Assembly (NCBI RefSeq): GCF_019443745.1
Contig: NZ_CP050948.1
Span: forward strand, 3,476,001-3,540,000
DNA: 64,000 nucleotides
Reading direction: 5' to 3'
DNA from: Iamia sp. SCSIO 61187
GTDB lineage: Bacteria > Actinomycetota > Acidimicrobiia > Acidimicrobiales > Iamiaceae
Shown here: one piece after another, positions 7,196-15,702 of the stretch
How the letters are laid out: each line of letters begins with the position of its first letter
Position numbering within the stretch: the stretch's first letter is position 1
The notes under the pieces: model-generated
Databases searched by the model: none
Told to the model about the DNA's origin: nothing
Seen by the model: the letters and a program-made list of their open reading frames with translations, nothing else
Made by a program: the position numbers and the translations under genes

Positions 7196-8299
7196 TCAGC
7201 CGGCGGGCAGCTGGTGGCGCTGGAAGAACTCCCAGATCCGCTCGTTGGCGTCGACCCCGTCGACCTGGGGGCCGGTGATGTCGGTGATCTGCTCGGCGAA
7301 GGCGCTGCCCGGCCAGCCGTGGCCCTGGCCCTCGATGATCACGAACTCCATGGCCGCCCCGTCCGGGCACGTCCAGGTCCGGTCGATCACCGGGGGGTCG
7401 ACCTCGTCGGTGGGGTCGGTGCAGCCCTGGAGCTCGGCCCACGCCGCCGCCGTGGCCGGGTAGCCCTCGCCGTCGAGGTCGGGCTCGGGGATGGTCGCGC
7501 TGGCCCCCTGCTCACCACCGGCGAACGAGCTGGTGTCGACACCGCCGTTGAAGAGGAGGATCGGGTCCAGGGTGCCGTGGAACGTCAGGAGCGGGACCGG
7601 CCGGCCGGGCGCGCACCCGTCGGGGAGCTGGAGGCCGTTCACCGGGGCGAAGGCGGCGAAGCGGTCCGCCCGCTCGCAGGCCAGGAGGGACGTCATGAAC
7701 GCGCCCATCGACAGGCCGGTGGCGTAGACGCGGGACGTGTCGATGCAGCGCCCGGCGGCGACCTCGTCCACCACCGCGTCGATGAAGGCGAGGTCGGGCG
7801 ACCCCGCGCCCCCGACGTCCCACCGCACCGGCTCGCCCGTGCCGTGGGGGAAGACGGTGGCGAAGCCCTGCTCCACGCCGTACTCGCCGAGGGCGCTCTG
7901 GAGGGCGTGGACGTCGGCGCCCTCGGTGAACCCGTGGAGGTCCACGACGAGCGGGAGCGGCTCCTCGTCCTCGGGCGCGGTCAGCAGGTAGTACCGATCG
8001 ACCCCGCCCGCCGCCAGGTCGACCCGCTCCTTGTCGGTCGGGGCGTGGGGGGCCGAGGCGCACCCGGCCGAGGGCACCGCCGGCCCGGTCCCCCCCTCCT
8101 CGCCCGACGGGGCGTCGTCGACCTCGTCGGCCCCGCCCTCGGCCGCCTCCCCCGTGTCCTCGGCCGCCTCGGCGGTGGTCGTCGTGGCGTCGGCGCCGTC
8201 GTCGGCGGTGGAGTTGTCGTCGCCCCCGCACCCGACCCCCAGGGCGGCGACGACGAGGAGGACGGCGAGGGAGCGGCGGGCACGGATCACGGCGGGCAT
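7196..8299 (-). CDS. Lipoprotein esterase of the PHB-depolymerase/feruloyl-esterase (LpqC) type
   Basis: The 367-residue product starts with a lipoprotein signal (RRSLAVLLVVAALGVGC, lipobox LGVGC) and an Asp/Glu/Ala/Thr-rich linker to about residue 75. An alpha/beta-hydrolase domain follows with LPLVVDLHGFTEGADVH (oxyanion strand), nucleophile elbow GLSMGAF, acid region FHGTLDPI and a C-terminal GQGHGWPG histidine. It should be anchored outside the membrane and hydrolyse an ester substrate that cannot be told from sequence. It converges with the SAF gene: both stops lie within TGAGCGCTCA. Confidence 0.82.
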   Translation of the reverse strand: MPAVIRARRSLAVLLVVAALGVGCGGDDNSTADDGADATTTTAEAAEDTGEAAEGGADEVDDAPSGEEGGTGPAVPSAGCASAPHAPTDKERVDLAAGGVDRYYLLTAPEDEEPLPLVVDLHGFTEGADVHALQSALGEYGVEQGFATVFPHGTGEPVRWDVGGAGSPDLAFIDAVVDEVAAGRCIDTSRVYATGLSMGAFMTSLLACERADRFAAFAPVNGLQLPDGCAPGRPVPLLTFHGTLDPILLFNGGVDTSSFAGGEQGASATIPEPDLDGEGYPATAAAWAELQGCTDPTDEVDPPVIDRTWTCPDGAAMEFVIIEGQGHGWPGSAFAEQITDITGPQVDGVDANERIWEFFQRHQLPAG

Positions 8300-8315
8300 C
8301 CTGACCGATCCCGCC

Positions 8316-9137
8316 TCAGCGCGCGTCGATGACCCCGCCGGCGAGCAGAGCCAGCACGAGCGCGCCCAGGGCGATCCGGTAGATCACGAAGACGGCGGTC
8401 GAGTGGCTGGTCAGGTACTTGAGGAACCAGGCGATGGCGGCGTAGCCGACCACGAAGGCCAGGGCGGTGGCCACCACCGTCTCGGCCACCCCGGGGCCGT
8501 CGCCGGCGGTGATGTCGGGGGCGGTCACGACGCCCGAGAGGACGACGGCGGGGATCGAGAGCAGGAACGAGAAGCGGGCCGCGCCCTCCCGGGTGAAGCC
8601 CATGAACAGCCCGGCGCTGATGGTCGCCCCCGACCGGGACACGCCGGGCACGAGGGCCATGGCCTGGGCCAGGCCGATGCCGAAGGCCGACCGGGTGTCG
8701 ACGTCGTGGATGGTGCGCTCCCGCGTGCCGACCCGCTCGGCGGCGTAGAGGACGAGGCCGAGCACGATGAGGGTCGTGCCGACGATGCGCAGGTCGCGAG
8801 CCCCGGACTCGATCTGGTCCTTGAAGGCCAGGCCGCAGATCCCGATCGGGATGGTGGCGAGGATGAGGTACCACCCCATCCGGGCGTCGAGCTCGCCCCG
8901 CAGCGACGGGTCGAACAGCGACCGGACCCACGTCGTGGTGATGCGCCACAGGTCCCGCCAGAAGTAGATGACGACGGCGGCGACCGTGCCCAGCTGGGTC
9001 ACGGCGGTGAAGGCCGCCCCCGGGTCCTCCCACCCGAAGAGGGCCGGCACGATGCGGAGGTGCCCGCTCGACGAGATGGGCAGGAACTCGGTCAGGCCCT
9101 GGACGATCCCCAGGACGACAGCCTCCACGAACGACAC
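8316..9137 (-). CDS. uppP: UppP, undecaprenyl-diphosphatase
   Basis: The 273-residue membrane protein has both UppP active-site motifs, LTEFLPISSSGHL near residue 20 and LVPGVSRSGATIS near residue 165, with seven to eight hydrophobic spans. It dephosphorylates undecaprenyl diphosphate to recycle the lipid carrier for peptidoglycan synthesis. GTG 9137 is chosen because the conserved N-terminus (VSFVEAVVLGIVQGLTEF) starts there; the open frame upstream is Arg/Ser/Gly-rich and overlaps a dispersed repeat. Confidence 0.94.
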   Translation of the reverse strand: MSFVEAVVLGIVQGLTEFLPISSSGHLRIVPALFGWEDPGAAFTAVTQLGTVAAVVIYFWRDLWRITTTWVRSLFDPSLRGELDARMGWYLILATIPIGICGLAFKDQIESGARDLRIVGTTLIVLGLVLYAAERVGTRERTIHDVDTRSAFGIGLAQAMALVPGVSRSGATISAGLFMGFTREGAARFSFLLSIPAVVLSGVVTAPDITAGDGPGVAETVVATALAFVVGYAAIAWFLKYLTSHSTAVFVIYRIALGALVLALLAGGVIDAR

Positions 9138-9237
9138 GAGGGTCGATCCTGGCAGACCACCCGACCCGGTCCGGCACGAGCGCGAGGTCGACCCAGTCCC
9201 GACAGGGAGATGAGCTCGACCGACGCAGGCACGGCTC

Positions 9238-9345
9238 GGCGCAGCCGCTGGGGGGTGCGGGGGGTCTCCCACCGCAGAGGAGCCGTGTCGCCGAGGAACG
9301 AGGCGTCCGGCTCCGGGAAGGTGTTCGGCCCCGAGCGCAGCGAGG
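9238..9345. repeat. Dispersed 108-bp repeat, copy A
   Basis: This stretch matches 33162-33269 in the same orientation over the same length of 108 bp, with a 47-bp identical core (9272-9318). The core can fold as a hairpin with GGAGCCG/CGGCTCC outer arms and CGCC/GGCG inner arms. It lies in the intergenic region upstream of uppP and downstream of the tldE stop. No start-stop frame with coding character was seen in it. Confidence 0.88.
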
Positions 9346-9362
9346 GACCTTCAGCTCGAGGA

Positions 9363-9387
9363 AGGAACCGAGCGAAGCGAGGTTCCT
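9363..9387. terminator. Hairpin downstream of tldE
   Basis: AGGAACC (9363-9369) and GGTTCCT (9381-9387) form a perfect 7-bp stem with an 11-bp loop, 12 bp past the tldE stop. There is no T-run, so it is at best an intrinsic-terminator-like or RNA-stabilising hairpin. Confidence 0.35.
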
Positions 9388-9398
9388 GACGAGAAGAC

Positions 9399-10760
9399 CT
9401 AGGTCCCCGAGATCGTCACGTCGCGGATGACGAGGCTGACGCCGGCGGCGGACATGGGGAGCCAGTCGACGTCGTTGCCGACGGCCTCGACGTCGCGGAG
9501 CATGCGCTGGAGCGTGGAGGCGATGGTGAACTCGCGCAGGGGCGCGCCCTGCTCGCCGCCGGTGATGCGGAGGCCCTCGGCGCCGGTGGAGAAGTCCCCG
9601 CTGACGGCGTTCACGCCCGAGTGCATGCCGATGACCGACGAGATGAGGACGCCCTCGCCCACCTGGCGCAGGAGCTCGTCCTGGGGGTGCTCGCCGGGGG
9701 CGAGGGACAGGGCCCGGCACCCGACGCCGGGCGTCGACTTGAACCCCCCGCGGACGGCGTTGCCCGTCGAGGCGGTGCCGGCCCACCGACCGCTGTAGGC
9801 GTTGTGCACGAACGACCGCAGCACGCCCTCGGAGATGAGGGGGGTGCGCCGGCTGGCCAGACCCTCGCCGTCGGTGGCCGACGCCGTGTAGGCCAGCGGG
9901 TTGGTGGCGTCGTCGACCAGCGTGACGAGCGGCGAGCCGACCTCCTCGCCCAGGCGCTCGGCGAACGGTGAGCGCCCCTTCAGCACCATCTCACCCGACA
10001 GGGTCGAGCCGATGATGCCGATCACCTGGGCCGTGACGTACGGGTCGAGGACGATGGTGGTGCGGGTGCTGGCCGGCTTGGTGGCGCCGAGCAGGCGGGT
10101 GGCCCGCATGACGGCGTCGTCGGCGGCGTCGCCCAGCACGAGGTCGTCCAGCTCCCGGCCGACCGAGAAGCCGAACCCGGTCTGGGTGAGACCGTCGGCC
10201 TCGGCCAGGCACGAGACGGCGACGTAGCAGGCCGTCGAGGCCGACTCCGAGCGGATGCCCGTGGTGGTGGCCACGCACGCCTCGCCCATGGCGTCGACGA
10301 ACTCGGCCGACTCCACGCCCGAGATCCGGGGGTCGGCCCCCTTCACCGCCGCCTCCAGCTCGAGGGCCAGCTCGACCTTGCGCTCGGTCGACACCTCGAG
10401 CAGCGACGGTCGGAACAGGTCGAGCTCGGGGACGGGCACGCCGTCGGGCGCGGCCAGACCGACGTGCGGGTCCGGCGAGGCGAACCCGGCGTTGTCGCGG
10501 GCCTCGGCCAGGGTCTCGGCGATCACGTCCTCGTCGAAGGTCGCGGCGTAGGCGAAGCCCTGCCGGTCACCGAGGACGACCCGGATGCCCACGCCCATGG
10601 TCTCGGCCGACGACAGCGACTCGACGTCGGACTGGTAGGCCCGCACCTCGGTGTGGCGGCTCCGCCCGACGACGGCCTCGACCTGCTCGCCGTCGCCGGC
10701 CATGGCGACGACCCGGTCGGCGATGTCGGTCAGGTCACCCGACCCCGCGCGGCCGCTCAC
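9399..10760 (-). CDS. tldE: TldE/PmbA, metalloprotease-like partner subunit
   Basis: The 453-residue product matches the TldD/PmbA fold but lacks the HExxxH zinc motif, as expected for TldE. Recognisable blocks are GVGIRVVLGDRQGFAYA, VVLDPYVTAQVIGIIGSTL, SGVNAVSGDFSTGAEG and the C-terminal AAGVSLVIRDVTISG. TldD-TldE heterodimers cleave unfolded or modified peptides in the cytoplasm, for example microcin and RiPP leaders. GTG 10760 is the best start. It follows tldD after 61 bp, and an inverted repeat fills that gap. Confidence 0.93.
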   Translation of the reverse strand: MSGRAGSGDLTDIADRVVAMAGDGEQVEAVVGRSRHTEVRAYQSDVESLSSAETMGVGIRVVLGDRQGFAYAATFDEDVIAETLAEARDNAGFASPDPHVGLAAPDGVPVPELDLFRPSLLEVSTERKVELALELEAAVKGADPRISGVESAEFVDAMGEACVATTTGIRSESASTACYVAVSCLAEADGLTQTGFGFSVGRELDDLVLGDAADDAVMRATRLLGATKPASTRTTIVLDPYVTAQVIGIIGSTLSGEMVLKGRSPFAERLGEEVGSPLVTLVDDATNPLAYTASATDGEGLASRRTPLISEGVLRSFVHNAYSGRWAGTASTGNAVRGGFKSTPGVGCRALSLAPGEHPQDELLRQVGEGVLISSVIGMHSGVNAVSGDFSTGAEGLRITGGEQGAPLREFTIASTLQRMLRDVEAVGNDVDWLPMSAAGVSLVIRDVTISGT

Positions 10761-10770
10761 GCCGCGACCT

Positions 10771-10809
10771 TTGTCCGGAACCCGGCCACAGAGGATGACT
10801 TCCGGACAA
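10771..10809. repeat. Inverted repeat between tldD and tldE
   Basis: TTGTCCGGAA (10771-10780) and TTCCGGACAA (10800-10809) are perfect 10-bp inverted arms separated by 19 bp. The element fills the tldD-tldE gap and would form a hairpin in the joint transcript, perhaps setting the ratio of the two subunits. Confidence 0.7.
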
Positions 10810-10821
10810 CGTTGGGCGGGG

Positions 10822-12213
10822 TCACGCTGCGGTCCCACCGATCGTGAGGCTCTTGACCCGGAGGGTGGGGACGCCGTCGCCGACGGGGACGCCCTGGCCG
10901 TCCTTGCCGCACGTGCCCGGCGAGCCCATGGCGAAGTCGTTGCCGAGGGCGTCGATGTCGACCAGCACCTTGGGGCCGTTGCCGATGAGGTTGCCCTCGC
11001 GCAGCGGCTCGGTGATCTCCCCGTCCTCGATCAGGTACGCCTCCCACATGCCGAAGACGAAGTCCCCCGTGGCGGTGTTGACCGAGCCACCGCCGAGCTG
11101 GGCCACGTACACGCCGTGGTCGGTTCCGGCGATGATGTCGGCCGGGTCCTCGGTGCCGTTGGTGAGGAACGTGTTGGTCATCCGCACCATCGGGAGGTGC
11201 TGGTAGCTCTGCCGGCGGCCGTTGCCCGACCGGGGCCGGCCCTCCTTGCGGGACCGGGTGTGGTCCCACATGTAGTCCGTCAGCACGCCGTCCTGGATGA
11301 GCACGTTGCGCTGGGCCGGGCTGCCCTCGTCGTCGATGCCGAAGCAGCCCCACTCGTCGGCGACGGTGCCGTCGTCGATCAAGGTGACGAGCGGCGACGC
11401 GACCTGCTCGCCGACCCGGCCCTTGTAGACCGAGGCGCCCTTGGAGACGAGGTCGGCCTCGAGCCCGTGGCCGCACGCCTCGTGGAACAGCACCCCACCG
11501 CCGCCGGCACCGATGACGACCGGCATCTCCCCCGACGGCGCCGGGCGGGCGCCCAGCTTGGTGATGGCCCGGCGGGCGGCCTTGCGGGCCAGGTCCTCGA
11601 CCTCGTGGTGGTCGAACAGCTCGAAGCCGACGGTGTGGCCGAGGCTCTGGCGCCCGGTCTGCATGCCGGTGTCGCCGGTGGCGACCACGCCGATCGAGAA
11701 GAGGGTGCGGACCTGGTCGTCCTCGGCCAGCAGGCCCTCGCTGTTGGCGACGAGGATCCGCCGCCGGCTGTCGCCGTAGCGGGCACTCACCTGGCTGACG
11801 GCGCCGTCGGCGGCGCGGGCGGCCTCGTCGGCCCGGCGCAGGAGCTCGACCTTGCGGGCCTTGGGGACGTCCTCGGGCAGGATCGCCACCGTGCTGGGGT
11901 GACGGCTGGCCACCCGGTCGAGGGCGACGACGTTGGCCCCGCCCCCGCCTCGGCGGGCGGCGGCGCCGGCCGCCTCGGCGGCGGCCAGGAGGCCGGTCTC
12001 GGAGAGGTCGGAGGTGTGGGCGTACCCCGTGGTGTCGCCAGTGATGACCCGGATGCCGGCGCCCCGGTCGCGCCCCGAGGACAGCTCCTCGATGCGCCCG
12101 TCGTCGAGGACGGCCGACGTCGCCCTCTTGTCCTCGGCGAAGACCTCGGCGAAGTCGCCGCCACCGTGCAGGGCGGAGGCGAGGACCTGGGACAGCACGG
12201 CCTCATCGATCAT
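10822..12213 (-). CDS. tldD: TldD metalloprotease subunit
   Basis: The 463-residue product has the TldD zinc site HEACGHGLEAD (H244, E245, H249) with the second ligand region near CGKDGQGVPVG. Other family blocks are GAGIRVITGDTTGYAHTSDL, VVIGAGGGGVLFHEACGH, DDEGSPAQRNVLIQDGVLTD and GTDHGVYVAQLGGGSVNTAT. It is the catalytic partner of the downstream TldE. No peptide-substrate gene is evident nearby. The start ATG lies 6 nt from a TACGCT -10 box. Confidence 0.95.
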   Translation of the reverse strand: MIDEAVLSQVLASALHGGGDFAEVFAEDKRATSAVLDDGRIEELSSGRDRGAGIRVITGDTTGYAHTSDLSETGLLAAAEAAGAAARRGGGGANVVALDRVASRHPSTVAILPEDVPKARKVELLRRADEAARAADGAVSQVSARYGDSRRRILVANSEGLLAEDDQVRTLFSIGVVATGDTGMQTGRQSLGHTVGFELFDHHEVEDLARKAARRAITKLGARPAPSGEMPVVIGAGGGGVLFHEACGHGLEADLVSKGASVYKGRVGEQVASPLVTLIDDGTVADEWGCFGIDDEGSPAQRNVLIQDGVLTDYMWDHTRSRKEGRPRSGNGRRQSYQHLPMVRMTNTFLTNGTEDPADIIAGTDHGVYVAQLGGGSVNTATGDFVFGMWEAYLIEDGEITEPLREGNLIGNGPKVLVDIDALGNDFAMGSPGTCGKDGQGVPVGDGVPTLRVKSLTIGGTAA

Positions 12214-12219
12214 CGGGGC

Positions 12220-12225
12220 AGCGTA
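12220..12225 (-). promoter_or_regulatory. Putative leaderless -10 element for tldD-tldE
   Basis: TACGCT on the minus strand, 6 nt before the tldD ATG, with no Shine-Dalgarno between. Confidence 0.4.
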
Positions 12226-12269
12226 CCGACGGACCGGGGGGAGGGCTCCCCGTCTCGGGACCCACGGTT

Positions 12270-12283
12270 TGCATCGAAATGCA
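12270..12283. promoter_or_regulatory. Palindrome upstream of the toxin-like operon
   Basis: TGCAT-CGAA-ATGCA is a perfect palindrome in a locally AT-richer patch, 48 bp before the first gene of the five-gene operon. A regulator-binding site is plausible but unproven. Confidence 0.35.
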
Positions 12284-12331
12284 TCGGGGGTACATCAGAC
12301 GACGGCGCTCACCTTCCCCCTCGGAGCCCCC

Positions 12332-12667
12332 GTGCCCAGCTGTCCCGTCACCTTCGACTTCGCGTCCGCCGAGCTCGCCGCGGCCGAGTGCCGGCGCCAC
12401 GCCGGCTACCTGGCGTCACTCCGGGAGGCCCGGGCCCGGGCCCGGACCACGGCCGTCGAGGACTGGTCGGGCCGCTTCCGCGACGACTTCGACCGCGACT
12501 TCACCACCAGCCAGCAGGCGCTCCAGGACGAGGTCGAGCGGCTCCGCACCCTGGCGGGAGCCATCGACGACGCCGCCGCCGAGGCCCGGGTCCTCAAGAC
12601 CACCTGCGAGCGGGACCACGACCACTCCGCACCCCCCGGCGGCCCGGACCGGAACGGCCCCCGATGA
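12332..12667 (+). CDS. WXG100/ESX-like small helical protein
   Basis: This 111-residue protein is almost entirely helical by composition. It carries VEDWSGRFRDDFDRDF near residue 45, a W-x-G turn between two amphipathic helices like WXG100 secretion partners, and the second helix LQDEVERLRTLAGAIDDAAA. It is first in a five-gene operon, and its stop overlaps the ATG of the toxin-like gene (ATGA). That is where WXG100-type proteins stand relative to large type VII substrates. GTG 12332 follows a CGGAG. The tail is low complexity. No type VII ATPase gene lies in the window, so secretion is inferred. Confidence 0.6.
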   Translation: MPSCPVTFDFASAELAAAECRRHAGYLASLREARARARTTAVEDWSGRFRDDFDRDFTTSQQALQDEVERLRTLAGAIDDAAAEARVLKTTCERDHDHSAPPGGPDRNGPR

Positions 12668-14193
12668 CCACGAGCAGCGCCCGGCCCCTCGACCTCCTCG
12701 ACTACATGGCCGGCACCGGCGCCCAGCACGAGGCCATGCCCTCGACGGCCGAGCTCGACCGGTTGGTCGGCGTGATGATGCGCTCGCCGAACATCGAGTT
12801 CTTCACCGCCTGCTACCCCACCCCCGGCGACGGCGTGCTCGACGCCCGTCAGCTGGCCCAGGAGCTCGACATGTGGGTCGGGGTCGTCGCCACCGGCTTC
12901 ATGGAGGCCGACGGCGGCGCCGACCCCGGCCTGACGGTCACCGTCGACGACGACGAGGTGATCGCGGCCCTGCCGCCCCTCATGGGCGACCCTCCGGCCG
13001 AGGTGCGGGCGCGGGTCGAGGAGGGCGAGGAGCTCTACGACCGCCTCGCCCAGGCCGCCGCGGACCGCGACCACGACGCCATCGAGGCGATCATGGCGGA
13101 GATCGACGAGCGGTCCGGCGACGACGCCCTGATGGCCGGGTTCGCCGCCGCCATCGCCGAGGCCGGGTCCCAGGAGGACTTCGAGGCCATGCTCGAGGAC
13201 GGCATGCGGCCCAAGAACCGGCCGGGGGTCCTGGGCGGGGTGGTGGACTTCTTCGCCGGGGCGTGGGACGCCATCTGGGGCACGGTCACGTTCCTCTGGG
13301 ACATCAGCACCGTCCGGATGATCTTCGACAACGACGGGTGGCGCGAGGACGTCGGCGCCCTCGCCTCCGGCGTCTGGCACGGCATCACCAACCCGCTCGA
13401 GTTCCTCGAGGCGATCGTCGACCTCGATGGCCTGAAGGACAACCCGGAGCGCTGGTTCGGCGCCCTGGCCCCCGACGCCGTCCTCGCCTACTTCACCGCC
13501 GGCAGCGCCACCGCCGCCCGACGGGGCGTCGGGGCCACCGGCGCCCTCCGCCGGCTCGGCGACTACCTGCACGCCATCCGCAACCTCCGCCACGTCGACC
13601 TCGACGCCGGCAGCTACGGCACGACCCTCCGCACGTTCAACCGCCTGCTCCGGGACTTCGACGGCGACATCGGCCGGACCCGCGCCGCCATGCGGCGGTA
13701 CCTCGAGAACCGGACGGACCTGAGCCCCGAGCAGATCAACGCCTTCATGAACTGGGCGGTGGGCAACGCCTTCGACAACCAACGCCGGGGCACGGGTACC
13801 GAGATCGCCCAGGTCGAGCTGGGACCGCCGGGGTCGCGCGGCGGTGTCCGCCTCGACGCGTGGGACCCGGTCGCCGGCGAGATCATCTCGAACAAGTTCA
13901 CCCAGCTCGCCGACATCACGACGCGCGAGGCGATCGACTACCTCGAGGAGCTCCCGGCCAAGTACGCCCCCGGCCAGGAGGTCAAGATCACGCCGACCGT
14001 CCGGGCCAAGGCCGAGGCGGCGGGGCTCGACCCCGACGCCCTCTGGCCCGATGGCACCGCCAACCTGTCGGGTCGGTACGTCCTGGTCGTCCCGCCCCAG
14101 GCCGATGCCATCCCCCAAGCCGTCATCGATCGGGCGCGCCAGCTCCGCATCACCATCCGGGATACTGATGGCACCGTGCTCGTCGGCCGCTGA
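12664..14193 (+). CDS. Polymorphic toxin candidate with C-terminal nuclease-like domain
   Basis: The 509-residue product has three parts. The N-terminal ~170 residues are acidic and helical. A middle part (about residues 185-300) is hydrophobic and amphipathic (GVVDFFAGAWDAIWGTVTFL, then WHGITNPLEFLEAIVDLDGL), like pre-toxin regions of actinobacterial effectors. The C-terminal ~140 residues look like a PD-(D/E)xK-type toxin, with RLDAWDPVAGEIISNKFTQL placing D398, E406 and K411 together, and end in SGRYVLVVPPQADAIPQ and a beta-hairpin. The start overlaps the WXG100-like gene; unknown proteins follow. Toxicity, target and secretion are inferred from layout. No signal peptide is seen. Confidence 0.65.
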   Translation: MTTSSARPLDLLDYMAGTGAQHEAMPSTAELDRLVGVMMRSPNIEFFTACYPTPGDGVLDARQLAQELDMWVGVVATGFMEADGGADPGLTVTVDDDEVIAALPPLMGDPPAEVRARVEEGEELYDRLAQAAADRDHDAIEAIMAEIDERSGDDALMAGFAAAIAEAGSQEDFEAMLEDGMRPKNRPGVLGGVVDFFAGAWDAIWGTVTFLWDISTVRMIFDNDGWREDVGALASGVWHGITNPLEFLEAIVDLDGLKDNPERWFGALAPDAVLAYFTAGSATAARRGVGATGALRRLGDYLHAIRNLRHVDLDAGSYGTTLRTFNRLLRDFDGDIGRTRAAMRRYLENRTDLSPEQINAFMNWAVGNAFDNQRRGTGTEIAQVELGPPGSRGGVRLDAWDPVAGEIISNKFTQLADITTREAIDYLEELPAKYAPGQEVKITPTVRAKAEAAGLDPDALWPDGTANLSGRYVLVVPPQADAIPQAVIDRARQLRITIRDTDGTVLVGR

Positions 14194-14203
14194 GGACCAC
14201 GCC

Positions 14204-14782
14204 ATGCCCCCCACCCGCCCGCCCTACCGGATCGTCGGCTACGGCGCCGGCGCCTGGAACGACTGGACCCGGGCGCCGATCGATCCGATCTCCGAGGACG
14301 AGGCGCGCGCCCGCCACGAGGCCGACGAGCCCTACGGGGCGGTGCTCACCGCCGCCCCCGACGGCCGGCTCGAGCTCCCGGTCGTCGGCCTCACCGTCAA
14401 CCAGCACGGCATCACGGTGGAGTTCCACCGCCACGACACCGGCACGGCCGACCTGGTGCACGTCTGGAAGCAGCCGGCACCGGGCGAGGCGTTCCGCATC
14501 ACCCAGATCGACCGTCGGGCCGGCAGCAGCGAGGCCGTGCCCCGGGACCAGCTCGTGTACGAGTACCTCAAGCTGGGCGTCGACCCCGCCATCTGGGTCC
14601 ACTGGACCGATGCGGGGGCCGAGGTGGTCGAGGAGCGGTCGATCGACCGCACGCCGTTCGACCTGCCGCCGCCCGCGTTCGGGGCCTACGACGCCTTCCT
14701 CGACGACGGGCTGGCGGCGCGGCTCTGGCCCGGTCTCCCCGAGCTGGCCTGGATCGGGCCCGAGGTCCCGGTCGGCCCGTGA
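14204..14782 (+). CDS. Unknown protein directly after the toxin candidate (possible immunity protein)
   Basis: The family of this 192-residue soluble protein is not recognised. It starts ATG 14204, ten bases after the toxin stop, the usual place for an immunity gene. The sequence is rich in aromatic and acidic residues (GYGAGAWNDWTRAPID, DQLVYEYLKLGVDPAIWVHW, AWIGPEVPVGP), has no signal peptide or membrane span, and looks mixed alpha/beta. Its stop overlaps the next gene's GTG. The immunity role is an inference from position only. Confidence 0.6.
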   Translation: MPPTRPPYRIVGYGAGAWNDWTRAPIDPISEDEARARHEADEPYGAVLTAAPDGRLELPVVGLTVNQHGITVEFHRHDTGTADLVHVWKQPAPGEAFRITQIDRRAGSSEAVPRDQLVYEYLKLGVDPAIWVHWTDAGAEVVEERSIDRTPFDLPPPAFGAYDAFLDDGLAARLWPGLPELAWIGPEVPVGP

Positions 14783-15702
14783 GCCTCCTCGCCCCACCGT
14801 GGGCGCCCACCCTCGCCGCCGCCCTCGAGGCCGTCGCCCGCCGGGAGCCCGACGCCGGTGAGCGGTTGGCGGAGGCGGTCGCCCTCGACGAGGAGGTGCT
14901 CTTCCCCACCTCCGACGACGGCCGCCACCCCCTCGCCACCGGGCCGTCCGGCCAGGAGCACCTCACCGCCTTCACCGGGCTCTGGATGGCCCTGTGGGCG
15001 CACCCCGACCGCCCGCCGATGGAGGGGCGCCCGGTGCGCGAGGTCCTGGGCTGGGTCGCCTCGACGGGCGTCACCGTGCGGCTGGACCACGCGTCGGAGG
15101 CCGACACCCGCATCAGCCCGCCCGACGCCGCCGCCCTCCTCGACGGTCGGGCCGTCGACGTCGCCGCCGTGGCGGCCGGGGACCCGTTCCGGAACCCGGG
15201 CCCCGCCGCGGCGCCACCCGACGGCCCGCTCCCGGCGTCCCCGCCCGACCCGCCCGGCGACGCCGAGGTGACCTTCGCCCGGCGGTGGGACCCCGTGGCC
15301 CGCCAGCCGATCGAGCCGGTGCCGCGCCGGGACCTCGACGGGGTCGGGGCGGGCTACACCGCGATCCGCCGCACCCGGGACGCCCTCGACGTCGTGGCCT
15401 TCGGGACCACCGTCGTCGTGGCCACGACCTACGCCGGGGGCGACGTGCACCGCTGCGAGTGGGCCCGGTTCACCGAGGGCCTGTTCCTCACCGAGACCAG
15501 CACGGCCGACGACGACGGATCGCCCCGGCCGCGGCCCCGGACCGTCGTGCTCACCCGGCCCGACGGCCTCATCCGGTACTGGCGCCGCCACCCCGACGGC
15601 AGCGACATGACGACGGCGTCCTCGCCCGACATGGCCGGCCGGTGGATCGGGGTCCCACCGCTCGGCACCTTCGACCCGCTGGTGGCTCCGGCGTCATCGT
15701 GA
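14779..15702 (+). CDS. Unknown protein in the toxin-like operon (307 aa)
   Basis: I do not recognise this family. The N-terminal ~130 residues are helical (LAAALEAVARREPDAGERLA, HLTAFTGLWMALWAHP). A Pro-rich linker near residues 140-160 leads to a beta-rich C-terminal domain (YTAIRRTRDALDVVAFGTTV, then VVLTRPDGLIRYWRRHPDG). It has no signal peptide or membrane segment. GTG 14779 overlaps the preceding stop and its own stop overlaps the next GTG, so it is translationally coupled to both. It could be an immunity, adaptor or secretion-chaperone protein. Confidence 0.55.
   Translation: MSLLAPPWAPTLAAALEAVARREPDAGERLAEAVALDEEVLFPTSDDGRHPLATGPSGQEHLTAFTGLWMALWAHPDRPPMEGRPVREVLGWVASTGVTVRLDHASEADTRISPPDAAALLDGRAVDVAAVAAGDPFRNPGPAAAPPDGPLPASPPDPPGDAEVTFARRWDPVARQPIEPVPRRDLDGVGAGYTAIRRTRDALDVVAFGTTVVVATTYAGGDVHRCEWARFTEGLFLTETSTADDDGSPRPRPRTVVLTRPDGLIRYWRRHPDGSDMTTASSPDMAGRWIGVPPLGTFDPLVAPASS

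Noticed and set aside
9138-9272. N-terminal extension of UppP
   Set aside because: The extra 45 residues are Arg/Ser/Gly-rich and overlap the dispersed repeat. UppP proteins start at the VSFVEAV-type segment.
13035-13442. Antisense frame inside the toxin candidate as a separate antitoxin gene
   Set aside because: No ribosome site or promoter is seen and the composition matches a GC shadow of the plus-strand gene.
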